Shown piece after piece: positions 8,859-17,752 of a DNA stretch of 64,000 bases. How positions within the stretch are numbered: position 1 is the first letter of the stretch; each line of letters opens with the position of its first letter. The notes below the pieces were generated by a model. That model had not been told where the DNA came from. It worked only from the letters and a program-made list of their open reading frames with translations, and made no database searches. Source of the stretch: Roseisalinus antarcticus (GTDB lineage Bacteria; Pseudomonadota; Alphaproteobacteria; Rhodobacterales; Rhodobacteraceae); NCBI RefSeq assembly GCF_900172355.1, contig NZ_FWFZ01000003.1, forward strand, positions 186,001 through 250,000. The letters run 5' to 3'. Position numbers and translations under genes: made by a program.

Positions 8859-9241
8859 AGATCGATGCCGTCGCCGTCACCTCCAGCGACATGGAGCGCA
8901 GCATCGCATTCTATTCCGCGGTGGGTTTCGACTTCACCGGCGCGGACCCCGCCGCCAACCACCTGGAGCCTGCGACCCCGGATGGCGCCTGCCGCCTGAT
9001 GATCGACCGCGCCGATTTCATGGAACGCCTGTCAGGGATGGCCCCGCGCCCCGCCAGTCATGCGGGTTTCGCCCTGCTCTGCGACACGCCGGCCGAGGTC
9101 GATGCCCGGGTCGAGGCCGTGCGCACGGCGGGTTTTGTCGTCGTGACCGAGCCGTGGGATGCCTTCTGGGGCCAGCGCTACGCCAGCGTCGCGGACCCGG
9201 ACGGCTATCTTGTGGATCTCTTCGCGCCGCTTGCCGGCTGA
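8855..9241 (+). CDS. VOC-superfamily protein (glyoxalase/dioxygenase fold)
   Basis: A 128-residue single-domain protein of the vicinal oxygen chelate fold: a beta-alpha-beta start (SSDMERSIAFYSAVGFDF), a middle with VDARVEAVRTAGFVVV, and the ending WGQRYASVADPDGYLVDLF typical of glyoxalase-like and bleomycin-resistance-like proteins. The family binds a divalent metal in a dimer and includes lyases, dioxygenases and antibiotic-binding proteins. Residues at the usual metal positions are not all clear, so no reaction is assigned. The start overlaps the rhomboid stop. Confidence 0.8.
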   Translation: MKIDAVAVTSSDMERSIAFYSAVGFDFTGADPAANHLEPATPDGACRLMIDRADFMERLSGMAPRPASHAGFALLCDTPAEVDARVEAVRTAGFVVVTEPWDAFWGQRYASVADPDGYLVDLFAPLAG

Positions 9242-9255
9242 GCGGGCCGCGCGGG

Positions 9256-10044
9256 TCAGTCTCGCCGGATCAACGCCGCAAACTCGGAAAACACCGGCTC
9301 GTTCGCGCAGAGGATCCCGCCGTCGGCGAGGATGTCGCCCGCCGGGTCAAGCGGCTCCACGAAGCCTCCGGCCTCGCGCACCAGGACCATGCCGGCGGCA
9401 AGCTGCCAGGGCTTCGCGCCTCGGTCCCAGAACCCGTCGCAGCGGCCCGCGGCAAGATAGGCGAGATCGAGAGAGGGCGCCCCGAGGCTGCGGACACCGG
9501 CACTGGTCGGCAGGACGCGGCCGAGATCCCTGAGCCTTTGCGGCAGGTCCCCCCGGCCGGCGGACGGCAGCCCGGTGGCAAAGACACATTCGGTGATCCT
9601 GGTCCGGCCCGAGACGCGCATCCGGCTCTGGTTCATCCAGGCGCCCTCGCCCTTCTCCGCATGGAACAGCTCGTCCTTCGAGGGGTCATAGATCACCCCG
9701 GCCACGATCTGGCCCTTGTGCTCCAGCGCGACCGAGATCGCCCAATGCGGCATACCGTGGAGAAAATTCGTGGTGCCGTCGAGCGGATCGACGATCCAGC
9801 GACGGGTCGGATCCTCGCCCGGAACCTCACCGCTTTCCTCGCCCAGGAAGCCATAGGTCGGCCGGGCCTCGGTCAGGGCCTCGCGGATCATGCGCTCGGC
9901 CTCGCGGTCGGCCCGGCTGACGAAATCGCCGGGGCCCTTGGCCGAAACCTGCAGGTTCTCGACCTCGCCGAAATCCTTCACAAGCCCCCGGGCCGCGCGG
10001 CGCACCGTCTTGATCATCACGTTGAGATTGGCGGAAAAGGCCAT
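9256..10044 (-). CDS. Inositol-monophosphatase-family protein with altered metal ligand
   Basis: A 262-residue protein of the Mg-dependent inositol monophosphatase / SuhB family. Metal site 1 is present: GEESGE (Glu70) and VDPLDGTTNFLHG (Asp86, Asp89). The third motif, usually WE/WD..PWDxAAG, reads FWDRGAKPWQLAAGM, so the conserved Asp that binds the second metal is Gln214. The fold should be intact but catalysis is likely impaired or changed. It is a single gene after a convergent VOC gene. Possible roles are a weakened phosphatase or a non-catalytic SuhB-like regulator. Confidence 0.85.
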   Translation of the reverse strand: MAFSANLNVMIKTVRRAARGLVKDFGEVENLQVSAKGPGDFVSRADREAERMIREALTEARPTYGFLGEESGEVPGEDPTRRWIVDPLDGTTNFLHGMPHWAISVALEHKGQIVAGVIYDPSKDELFHAEKGEGAWMNQSRMRVSGRTRITECVFATGLPSAGRGDLPQRLRDLGRVLPTSAGVRSLGAPSLDLAYLAAGRCDGFWDRGAKPWQLAAGMVLVREAGGFVEPLDPAGDILADGGILCANEPVFSEFAALIRRD

Positions 10045-10393
10045 GCAGCGGCTCCTCGGGCAGACAAGTGGCCCCTATAGGCAAGCCCATCCTCCGGGGC
10101 AAGTCCGCATCGTCCCACCGGTCGGGCGACCAAGGCCGGGAACCGCCCCAAGACCCTGTTCCGCAGGATCTTTTTATCCGCGCGGCAAGGCGACCGCAGG
10201 TCCGCCCTGAACGACATGGGCCACCGGGCGCCCGGGGGTCCGGGGGGCACTTGCCCCCCGGGGCCTGCGTGGCCTGAACGCAATCCGGAGTGCGCGGCCG
10301 CAGGACGCCCCGGTGGATCAGGACCGCGCGCCCGGGATTAACCGCATGTTTCCTGCTCGGAGACTATCCAGCACTATCATCAGGAGCCGACTC
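10045..10393. other. Intergenic stretch with an interspersed stem-loop repeat
   Basis: About 350 bases between the phosphatase-family gene and the GGDEF-EAL gene. It holds the promoter regions of both divergent genes and the repeat element at 10231-10288. I see no further gene or RNA in it. Confidence 0.6.
10231..10288 (+). repeat. Interspersed stem-loop repeat, copy 1
   Basis: A perfect hairpin CCGGGGGGC-ACTT-GCCCCCCGG (10240-10261) followed by GCCTGCGTGGCCTGAACGCA. A second copy lies on the minus strand at 26570-26626, sharing the hairpin layout and the flank GCCTGCGTGGCxTGAACGCAATCC. Both sit outside coding sequence. Confidence 0.75.
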
Positions 10394-12349
10394 GTGACCC
10401 ACAAGGGCCCGATCCAGGAACAGATTCGCCACGAAGCGCATATCGTGGCCCATATCATGCGCCGGGATACGCTCAAGCGGATCTCCACGATCTCGTTCAT
10501 CCTGTTCATCTGCATCTACGCGGATCGCGCCAGCGCGGCCCTCGGCGTCGGCGCGGCCTTCATCTTTTCGGAAACCGGTCTCTTCGCCTTCCACTGGCTG
10601 CGCAGAAGGACGACGTCCTGCCGAAACTGGTCGCCGCGCGCGATCGGGGTCTTTCTGGGCCTGTGCACCGTGTCCATGGTCACCTTCTGCGCACCGGTGA
10701 TTGCCCTCGCCAGCCAGGGCTCCGTCGCGATCCTCGTCGCCGGGATGCTTTGGCTCTTCGGGGTGATCGTGCATGTCACCAACAGCTTCTTCGCCGCGCC
10801 GCTCTATGTCCGCTGGCAGATGATCCCATGCTACGGCACCGTGGTGCTGATGATCTGGAACACCGCCAAAAGCGGGCTGGTCAACGGCAGCACCACGGAA
10901 TGGGCCATCGTCGGCGTGGCCCTGCTGACCTACGCCGCCAACACGCGCCAGACGATTCTGATGCAAAAGGATACCAAGGACGAGCTCGACGATGTCCGCC
11001 TGCAGCTTCAGGCCCGCATCGCAGACCTTGAGGCGGCCGCCCAGCGCGACCAGTTGACCGGCCTGCTCAACCGCGGCGCGTTCGAGGCGATGGTCGCGAA
11101 AAAGGCCGAGGACCCTACGCGAAAGGGCCGGATCGCCCTCATGGTCATCGACCTCGACGGGTTCAAGCCGATCAACGACGGCTTCGGCCACGAGACCGGC
11201 GACAGGGTCCTGTGCGTCGTGGCCGACCGCCTGCGCAATGTGGTGCCCGACGGGGGCCTTGTCGCCCGCTTCGGCGGCGACGAATTCGCGCTCGCCGTCT
11301 TCGGCGTCACCACCCGGCAGGAGGCGCTGGATCTCGGCCGCCGCCTGGCCGATGCCCTGTCGCGGCCGATCCCCCGGGACGAGCGTGAGATCGAGCTTGG
11401 CGCCTCCATAGGCATCGGCCTGCACGGCGGCGGCCATTGCTCGATGACGCGGCTCGTGTCCCAGGCCGACCGCGCGATGTACCGGGCCAAGGCGCTATCG
11501 GGCTCGCAGGCGGTGCTGTTCGACGCGAACCTGATGGGCCCCCACATCAGCCAGGCGGAACGCGACGTGCTGCAGGCCGCCCTGCTCGAGGGGCATATCA
11601 TGCCCTATTACCAACCCAAGGTGTCGCTCAAGACCCAGCGGATCTGCGGGTTCGAGGCGCTGGCCCGCTGGGTCGATCCCTCCGGCCACGTACGCGAGCC
11701 CGCCGCCTTCCTGCCGCAGATCGACGAGCTCAAGCTCTCCGGCCGCCTGCTCGACCGCATCCTGGGCAACGTGTTGCAGGACGTGGCATCGCTGCGCGAC
11801 TACGGGCTGGACCCCGGTCAGGTCTCGGTCAACCTGCCCGAGGTCGCGCTCGCCTCGCAGCCGGGGCGGGAGCGGATCGACGCGCTGCTCGACACCTTCC
11901 CCGATGCTGTCCCGCACCTGACCTTCGAGATCACCGAGGATGTCTTCATCGCCCGGTCCGGCGATACCATCCAGACCGCCATCACGCGCCTGCGGGACCG
12001 CGGGCTGCGGATCTCGCTCGATGATTTCGGAACCGGCTACGCGTCGTTCCAGCATCTGCGACAGCTCGATTTCGACGAGCTCAAGATCGACACCAGCTTT
12101 ACCGCCAGTCTGGGCAAGGACCGCACGACCGAGGTGATCGTCAAGGGCTTCCTGGCCATCGCCCGGGGGCTGGAGGTCGACGTGGTCGCCGAAGGCGTCG
12201 AGACACAGGAGCAGGAGGATGAGCTGATCAGCCTCAATTGCACCATGGCCCAGGGCTATCGATATGGCCGGGCCATGCCCTTCGAGGAGGTGCGCAGCCT
12301 GCTGGTCGGCGCCGACGCGCCCGCGCAAGTCTACGACTGGCCGCGCTGA
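10394..12349 (+). CDS. Membrane GGDEF-EAL cyclic-di-GMP enzyme
   Basis: A 651-residue protein with an N-terminal membrane region (several hydrophobic helices in about the first 180 residues), a short coiled coil, a GGDEF domain and an EAL domain. The cyclase signature is intact (FGGDEFALAVFG). The EAL motif is intact (FEALARW), as are the later catalytic stretches FEITED, SLDDFGTGYASF, LKIDTSF and AEGVET. It could therefore both make and degrade c-di-GMP. I chose GTG 10394 because AGGAG (10382-10386) precedes it. A longer frame from GTG 10313 is also open. The end overlaps the convergent metR gene by 19 bp. Confidence 0.93.
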   Translation: MTHKGPIQEQIRHEAHIVAHIMRRDTLKRISTISFILFICIYADRASAALGVGAAFIFSETGLFAFHWLRRRTTSCRNWSPRAIGVFLGLCTVSMVTFCAPVIALASQGSVAILVAGMLWLFGVIVHVTNSFFAAPLYVRWQMIPCYGTVVLMIWNTAKSGLVNGSTTEWAIVGVALLTYAANTRQTILMQKDTKDELDDVRLQLQARIADLEAAAQRDQLTGLLNRGAFEAMVAKKAEDPTRKGRIALMVIDLDGFKPINDGFGHETGDRVLCVVADRLRNVVPDGGLVARFGGDEFALAVFGVTTRQEALDLGRRLADALSRPIPRDEREIELGASIGIGLHGGGHCSMTRLVSQADRAMYRAKALSGSQAVLFDANLMGPHISQAERDVLQAALLEGHIMPYYQPKVSLKTQRICGFEALARWVDPSGHVREPAAFLPQIDELKLSGRLLDRILGNVLQDVASLRDYGLDPGQVSVNLPEVALASQPGRERIDALLDTFPDAVPHLTFEITEDVFIARSGDTIQTAITRLRDRGLRISLDDFGTGYASFQHLRQLDFDELKIDTSFTASLGKDRTTEVIVKGFLAIARGLEVDVVAEGVETQEQEDELISLNCTMAQGYRYGRAMPFEEVRSLLVGADAPAQVYDWPR

Positions 12350-13242
12350 AGCTTGACCGCCTCCTGCTTGGCCAGCCGGATCAGGTGGGCCATGTAGGGT
12401 TTCGCGATATCCTCCGACCGGGTCGCCGCGTAAAGCCGCTTGGTCACCCCCGTTTCGGTCAGCGGGCGCGTCACGTAGTCGGAATTGTAGCGCACCTGCC
12501 GCACCACCCAGTCGGGCAGCACCGCCACCCCGCGGTTGGAGGCCACCAGCAACAGGATCACCGCCGTCAGCTCTGCCTGCCGCACGGCCGCGGGCTCCAC
12601 CCGCGCCGGGGTCAGCAACTCGGTGAAGACATCCAGCCGGGTCCGCTCCACCGGATAGGTGATCAGCGTCTGGTCGCGGAAATCGTCGGCGACGACAAAA
12701 GGCTTCAGCGACAGGGCATTGGCGGAAGAGGCCACGAACACCGGCTCGTAGTCGAAAAGCGGCGTAAAGGTCAGCTCCGCCAGGTCCTCGGGGTCGGAGG
12801 AGACGACAAGGTCAACCTTTTCCTTCTGCAGCGCGGGCAGCGCGTCGAAGGCAAGCCCGGGGCGGATGTCCACGTCGACCTCGGGCCAGGCCTTGCGGAA
12901 CGCCTCGAGCACGGGGAACAGCCATTCGAAACAGGCGTGACATTCGATCGCAATGTGCAGCCGCCCGGCAGAGCCTTGCTGGATTCCGGCGAACTCGGCC
13001 TCCAGCGCGGCCACCCGCGGCAGGATATCCTCGGCCGCGGCCAGGAGCTTGTGCCCCGCCGCCGACAGCTTCAACGGTTTGGAACGGCGCACGAAAAGCT
13101 CGACGCCCGCCTGGTCCTCGATCCCCTTGATCTGGTGGCTCAGCGCGGACTGGGTGATGTTCAGAATATCGGCCGCCCGGGCCAGACCGCCGCTGTCATG
13201 GATCGCCTTGATCGTGCGCAGATGACGGAATTCGATGTGCAT
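12331..13242 (-). CDS. metR: LysR-family regulator, MetR type
   Basis: A 303-residue LysR protein starting at ATG 13242-13240 (MHIEFRHLRTIKAIHDSGGL). The helix-turn-helix is at residues 1-60, with ITQSALSHQIKGIEDQAGVE. The effector domain contains the MetR-like IECHACFEWLFPVLEAFRKA. MetR activates methionine and one-carbon genes with homocysteine as co-effector. The divergent neighbour is metF, matching this assignment. The 97-bp gap holds a LysR-type dyad. An upstream in-frame extension runs through metF and is rejected. Confidence 0.88.
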   Translation of the reverse strand: MHIEFRHLRTIKAIHDSGGLARAADILNITQSALSHQIKGIEDQAGVELFVRRSKPLKLSAAGHKLLAAAEDILPRVAALEAEFAGIQQGSAGRLHIAIECHACFEWLFPVLEAFRKAWPEVDVDIRPGLAFDALPALQKEKVDLVVSSDPEDLAELTFTPLFDYEPVFVASSANALSLKPFVVADDFRDQTLITYPVERTRLDVFTELLTPARVEPAAVRQAELTAVILLLVASNRGVAVLPDWVVRQVRYNSDYVTRPLTETGVTKRLYAATRSEDIAKPYMAHLIRLAKQEAVKLQRGQS

Positions 13243-13275
13243 GCTGCAATCTGGCTCATTAACGTGGTGAAGGTT

Positions 13276-13307
13276 ATGAGTTTGTCTCATGCGTCGCGAC
13301 GTGAGAC
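13276..13307. promoter_or_regulatory. metR-metF operator region
   Basis: ATGAG-TTTGT-CTCAT (13276-13290) is a perfect 5-5-5 dyad that also fits the LysR T-N11-A rule. It overlaps a second dyad, GTCTCA...TGAGAC (13284-13307), which encloses the self-complementary CGTCGCGACG. Two overlapping dyads in a 97-bp divergent gap fit a MetR tetramer site. Confidence 0.6.
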
Positions 13308-13339
13308 AAGGGCGCAACTCATCCCGAAGGATCACCTCC

Positions 13340-14206
13340 ATGCCCGCGCCCAATGTCTCGTTCGAATTCTTCCCGCCCAAGAGCCTCGAGGCGTCGTTCC
13401 GGCTGTGGCATTGTGTGCAGACATTGGCCCCGCTGGACCCGTCCTTCGTGTCGGTGACCTATGGGGCCGGCGGCACCACCCGCAAGCTGACCCATGAGGC
13501 GGTCGGCACGATCCACAAGACCTCGGGCCTGAATGTCGCGGCGCACCTGACCTGCGTGGATGCAAGCCGGGAAGAGACCATGGCTATCGCCGACGGCTAT
13601 GCCGAGGTGGGCGTAACCAGCATCGTCGCCCTGCGGGGCGATCCGCCGAAAGGCGCGGGCCGGTTCACGCCGCACCCCGACGGGTTTGCAAGCTCGGTCG
13701 AGCTGATCGAGGCGCTGCGCGAGACCGGCAAGTTCGACATCCACGTCGGCGCCTATCCCGAGAAACACCCCGACGCGGCCGACACCAGGGCGGATGTGGA
13801 ATTCCTCAAGCGCAAGATCGACGCCGGGGCGACCGGCGCGATCACCCAGTTCTTCTTCGAGGCCGACACGTTCTTTCGGTTCCGTGACGCCTGTGCGGCG
13901 GCCGGGATCGATGCGCCGATCCGCCCCGGCATCCTGCCGATCGAGAACTGGAACGGCACGCGCAAGTTCGCCCAAGCCTGCGGCACCTCGATTCCTCAGA
14001 TCATCCACGATGCCTTCGACAACGCGGTGCGGGACGGCACCACCGACTTGCTGGCCACGGCGCTTGCAACCGAATTGTGCGACACGCTGTTGCAGGGCGG
14101 GGTGGATCACCTGCATTTCTACACCCTGAACAAGCCGGAGCTGACCCGCGACGTCTGCCACGCGCTCGGCGTCACGCCCAAGGCGAGCCTGCAGAACGTC
14201 GCCTGA
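13340..14206 (+). CDS. metF: 5,10-methylenetetrahydrofolate reductase
   Basis: A 288-residue FAD TIM-barrel enzyme that reduces methylene-THF to methyl-THF for methionine synthesis. It starts MPAPNVSFEFFPPKS, with the family N-terminus SFEFFPPK, and has SVTYGAGGTTR (FAD/folate contacts), VAHLTCVD, ALRGDPPKG and GAITQFFFEADTFFRF. Length is normal. I moved the start from an upstream ATG (13289) to 13340 because homology begins there and AAGGA lies 8-9 bp before it. It is divergent from metR. Confidence 0.95.
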   Translation: MPAPNVSFEFFPPKSLEASFRLWHCVQTLAPLDPSFVSVTYGAGGTTRKLTHEAVGTIHKTSGLNVAAHLTCVDASREETMAIADGYAEVGVTSIVALRGDPPKGAGRFTPHPDGFASSVELIEALRETGKFDIHVGAYPEKHPDAADTRADVEFLKRKIDAGATGAITQFFFEADTFFRFRDACAAAGIDAPIRPGILPIENWNGTRKFAQACGTSIPQIIHDAFDNAVRDGTTDLLATALATELCDTLLQGGVDHLHFYTLNKPELTRDVCHALGVTPKASLQNVA

Positions 14207-14230
14207 ACCGCGCTTGGCGGAGCAGATTGG

Positions 14231-15316
14231 TCAGGGGCTCTCGGCCCGCCGGGGCCCGACCCTTAGACGGTCCAGGTCCCCGACAGCGATGGCTGGCCCC
14301 AGATCCGTCACCGTCTCGTGCAGGCGTTCGGACGGACAGCGGCCCACGATCCGGCGGTGGCGCGAGATCATGATCTTGCTCCACCCTCGCCAGGTGCCCA
14401 CGGAGGGTGCGTCGACATCACAGGGAAAGCGGTCCTTCCAGCCGTCCGGCAGCGGAACGCCGCAGGCCTCGAGGCGCTCCAGCATCCACACCAGCGGAAT
14501 GTTCGCCAGCGGGCGGGCAAAGAGGTCATCACCCAGCTGCCCCCCGACGTCGCCATGGGCGCCGCGGAACCAGACCTGCTCCATCACGCCGCTCCAGCCG
14601 GCGGGGCGCTGCCACATCACCGGCTTGTAGGCGTCCCGCGTCTCGTCCAGCGCCAGCGCGTGGAAGCCTTGGCGCACGGACGGGCCCAGCGCGTGGTTGT
14701 GAAAGCTGTGCTTGACCTCGGCCCGGCGGACCAGCCCGGGCAGCCGCAGGCCGAGCGATTTCACCGTGTCCCAGATCGCCACCGCCTCGATCTCGACCCC
14801 GTCGAGGCAATAGCGGCGGCGAAACGCCTCGGACACCGGGCCCCGCGCCCCGCTGCGGTAGTGGCGATAGGCCTGCCGGATGACCCGCACCGTGGCGTCG
14901 TTCGCCCGCACCAGCCCCACCAGGTCGATCACCCCGGCCAGCGAGCGCACCGCGTAGGCGCCGCGCGAAAAGCCGACCAGCACGATCCTGTCCCCCGGCC
15001 GGTAGCGCGAGGCGAGCACGCCGTAGGCCCGCTTGATCTGCCGGTTGATCCCGCGGCCCGCGACCACGTCGACGGTCTGCGACCAGTCGCGCCATTGCAG
15101 GCCGGCCTCGTAATAGACCGTCAGGTTGGCCGAGATCCCGACCTCGCGAAGAAGCTGGAAGGTGATCCCGGCATTGGTCTCGTGCCCTGGCTGCAGGCTG
15201 GACATGGTGCCGTCCAGAACGATGACATGGGTCGCGGCGCCCCGGTGTCGCCCCCGGCCTTCCGCCTGGACAGGCGATCGGCCGAAAAGGGCTAGAAGGC
15301 GTTCACGCAGCCGCAC
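14231..15316 (-). CDS. DUF2235 alpha/beta-hydrolase (Tle1-like phospholipase family)
   Basis: A 361-residue protein with a DUF2235 fold. It has an N-terminal VIVLDGTMSSL strand, the nucleophile elbow VLVGFSRGAYAVRSLAG, the AIWDTVKSLG region carrying the likely catalytic Asp, and WFRGAHGDVGGQLGD with the likely His. Relatives are esterases or phospholipases, some of them type VI effectors. No secretion genes are nearby and no signal peptide is visible. I propose GTG 15316-15314, which overlaps the end of the molybdenum hydroxylase gene by 14 bp and implies coupling. The longer frame runs inside that gene. Confidence 0.8.
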   Translation of the reverse strand: MRLRERLLALFGRSPVQAEGRGRHRGAATHVIVLDGTMSSLQPGHETNAGITFQLLREVGISANLTVYYEAGLQWRDWSQTVDVVAGRGINRQIKRAYGVLASRYRPGDRIVLVGFSRGAYAVRSLAGVIDLVGLVRANDATVRVIRQAYRHYRSGARGPVSEAFRRRYCLDGVEIEAVAIWDTVKSLGLRLPGLVRRAEVKHSFHNHALGPSVRQGFHALALDETRDAYKPVMWQRPAGWSGVMEQVWFRGAHGDVGGQLGDDLFARPLANIPLVWMLERLEACGVPLPDGWKDRFPCDVDAPSVGTWRGWSKIMISRHRRIVGRCPSERLHETVTDLGPAIAVGDLDRLRVGPRRAESP

Positions 15317-17603
15317 TCTGATCCTGCCCGTCCAGCAGCGCCCAGACGCGCTGTGGCGTGAACGGCGGCTGCACCTCGCGCACGCCCCGCGCCCAGAGCG
15401 CATCCTGCACCGCGTTGGTCACCGCGGCGAGCGCCCCGACCGTCCCGGCCTCGCCGCACCCCTTCATCCCCATGGGATTGTTCAGCGAGGGCGTGGGCTC
15501 GGAATGGAACGGCATGAACGGCACGTCTTCGGCGCGCGGCATGGCATAATCCATGAAAGTCGCGGTCAGAAGCTGGCCCTCGCTGTCATAGACCACACGC
15601 TCCGTCAGGATCTGGCCGATGCCCTGGGCCACCCCGCCATGGACCTGGCCCTCGGCCAGCATCGGGTTTATCAGATTGCCGAAATCGTCGACCACGGTGT
15701 ATTTCACGCAGCGGGTCTCGCCGGTCTCGGGGTCGATCTCGACCTCGGCGACATGGCAGCCGTTGGGAAAGGACATCTGCTGCAGACGGCCGGTCTCGGC
15801 GACGGTCAGCAGGTCCTCGCGGCCCTTGTCGCGGGCCATCTCGGCGACCTCCATCATCGTCGGCGTCAGGTTCGAGCCGCCGATGCGAAAGCGCTCGTCG
15901 TCGAAGGAGACGTCGGCGGGCGCGACGCCCTCCTCCTCGGCCAAGAATGCGGTGAAGCTGTCGAGCATCGTCCGGACGGCCACAAGGGTGGCATTGGTCT
16001 GGGTCGTGACCGAGCGCGACCCGCCCGTGCCCCCGCCCCGGCGGATCCGGTCGCTGTCGCCCTGGACAACGTTGATCCGCTCTGCCGGCAGGCCGGTCTG
16101 ATCGGCCAGGAACTGGGCATAGACGGTTTCATGCCCCTGTCCGGCCGACTGGGTCCCGACATAGAGGGAAACGGTCCCGTCCTGCTCGAACGCGACTTTC
16201 ACATCCTCGTGCTTCTGGCCCAGGATGCTCTCGATGTAATAGCAGATGCCCAAGCCACGCAGCTGCCCGCGCTTTTCCGACTCCGCGCGGCGGGCGGCGA
16301 ACCCGGCCAGGTCGGCCTCGGCCTCGGCCCGCGTCAGGACGTTGTCGAACGCGCCGATGTCATAGGTCATGCCGGTCGCGGTCTTGTAGGGAAACTTGTC
16401 CGGCGCGATGAAATTCCGCCGCCGCAGGTCCAGCGCGTCGACCCCCAGCACCCGGGCCGCGTTGTCCATCGCCCGCTCGAGCACGAAGATCGCCTCGGGG
16501 CGGCCCGCACCGCGGTAGGCGTCGGTCTGGGTGGTGTTGGTGAAGATCCCCTCGCAATGCAGCCAGGCGCAGGGAATGTCGTAGGTCCCCGGCATCACCT
16601 TGGTGAAAAGCTCGGTCTGGATGAACTGCGCGTAGCCCGAGTTGTAGGCCCCCAGATTGCAGAGCGATTCCACCTGGTAGCCGGTGATCCGGTAATCCGC
16701 GTCGAAGGCCAGCGTGGCCACCGAAACGAGGTCCCGGCCGGCGTTGTCCGACAGCATCGCCTCGGTGCGGTCACTCATCCAGCGGACGGGCTTGCCCAGG
16801 GTGCGGGCGGCATGGGCCACCAGGAAGGTCTCGGGGTAATCCGCGCCCTTCATCCCGAATCCGCCGCCGACATCGGGCGTCGTCACCCGCACGTCGTCCT
16901 TGTCGAGGCCGAGCACCCGCGCCAGGCGTTTCTTGGTCTCCCAGACGCCCTGGCCGTTGACCGCGACATGCAGGCGGTTGCCCTGCGTCTCGGCGAAACA
17001 GCCGCGCGGCTCCATGGAATTGACGATGACGCGGTTGTCCTCGACCTTGAGCCGGACCACGTGCGCCGCGGCCTCGATCGCGGCGTCCACCGCGTCCCGG
17101 TCACCAAAGCCATACTCAAAGGCCTTGTTGTCGGGCGCCTCGGCATGGATCTGCTCGCCGCCTGCGGCCAGCCGGACGTGGGCGGGAAGATCGGCGATGT
17201 CGGCCTCGATCAATTCGGCGGCGTCCTTGGCCTGAAGCAGCGTCTCGGCCACGACCAGCGCGGTCGGCTCGCCGACGAACCGCACCTTGTCGCGGGCCAG
17301 CAACGGGCGCTCGGGATCGGCGCCCTCGGTGCTGTCGATATTGGTGACGAGGTCGGTGTCGAGGTGAACGTCCAGCCCCGCCGCCTCGAGATCGGCCAGC
17401 GTCAGAACCAGATGCACGCCGGGCGCCGCGCGGGCCTCGGTCGCGTCGATGCCTTCGAGCCGGCCATGGGCCACGGTCGAGCGCATGACGAAGGCGTGCA
17501 ACGCGCCCTCGGGGGCGACGTCGTCGACGTAGTTTCCGTGGCCGGTCAGGAAACGGACGTCCTCGACCCGCGTCACGGGCTGGCTCTTGCCGAACTTCTC
17601 CAT
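15303..17603 (-). CDS. Molybdopterin-binding large subunit, xanthine dehydrogenase/CoxL form II family
   Basis: A 766-residue protein starting MEKFGKSQPVTRVEDVRFLTG, with the aldehyde-oxidase a/b hammerhead domain (about 20-130) and the molybdopterin-binding domains. The active-site loop reads AYRGAGRPEA, the form II (CoxL-like) signature rather than the AYxCSFR of true aerobic CO dehydrogenase. GxGGGFGMKG and GTGGSRS cofactor motifs are present. The usual FAD (CoxM) and 2Fe-2S (CoxS) subunits are not adjacent, so it must pair with subunits encoded elsewhere or act alone. Substrate unknown. A GAGGA site before ATG 17603 favours it over ATG 17627. Confidence 0.88.
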   Translation of the reverse strand: MEKFGKSQPVTRVEDVRFLTGHGNYVDDVAPEGALHAFVMRSTVAHGRLEGIDATEARAAPGVHLVLTLADLEAAGLDVHLDTDLVTNIDSTEGADPERPLLARDKVRFVGEPTALVVAETLLQAKDAAELIEADIADLPAHVRLAAGGEQIHAEAPDNKAFEYGFGDRDAVDAAIEAAAHVVRLKVEDNRVIVNSMEPRGCFAETQGNRLHVAVNGQGVWETKKRLARVLGLDKDDVRVTTPDVGGGFGMKGADYPETFLVAHAARTLGKPVRWMSDRTEAMLSDNAGRDLVSVATLAFDADYRITGYQVESLCNLGAYNSGYAQFIQTELFTKVMPGTYDIPCAWLHCEGIFTNTTQTDAYRGAGRPEAIFVLERAMDNAARVLGVDALDLRRRNFIAPDKFPYKTATGMTYDIGAFDNVLTRAEAEADLAGFAARRAESEKRGQLRGLGICYYIESILGQKHEDVKVAFEQDGTVSLYVGTQSAGQGHETVYAQFLADQTGLPAERINVVQGDSDRIRRGGGTGGSRSVTTQTNATLVAVRTMLDSFTAFLAEEEGVAPADVSFDDERFRIGGSNLTPTMMEVAEMARDKGREDLLTVAETGRLQQMSFPNGCHVAEVEIDPETGETRCVKYTVVDDFGNLINPMLAEGQVHGGVAQGIGQILTERVVYDSEGQLLTATFMDYAMPRAEDVPFMPFHSEPTPSLNNPMGMKGCGEAGTVGALAAVTNAVQDALWARGVREVQPPFTPQRVWALLDGQDQSAAA

Positions 17604-17752
17604 CGGGTGCGTCCTCGCGTCTGGCATCCTGACGCGAGCCTAGCCTTCCGCCGGGGGCTGTCCAATGGCGGGAAGGGTGAAAAATGCGTGTTCGGCAAAA
17701 AAGTCGGCATGCCCGGACCGCGGCCGCGCCCGGGCAGGCCATCGGATGGCGA

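Noticed and set aside
13327-13339. The metF leader contains GGATCACCTCC, identical to the 3' end of 16S rRNA
   Set aside because: It is identical, not complementary, to the anti-Shine-Dalgarno, and only 11 bases long. Probably chance beside the AAGGA site.
14231-15316. Type VI secretion effector reading of the DUF2235 protein
   Set aside because: No vgrG, PAAR, immunity or secretion genes nearby; family membership alone is not enough.
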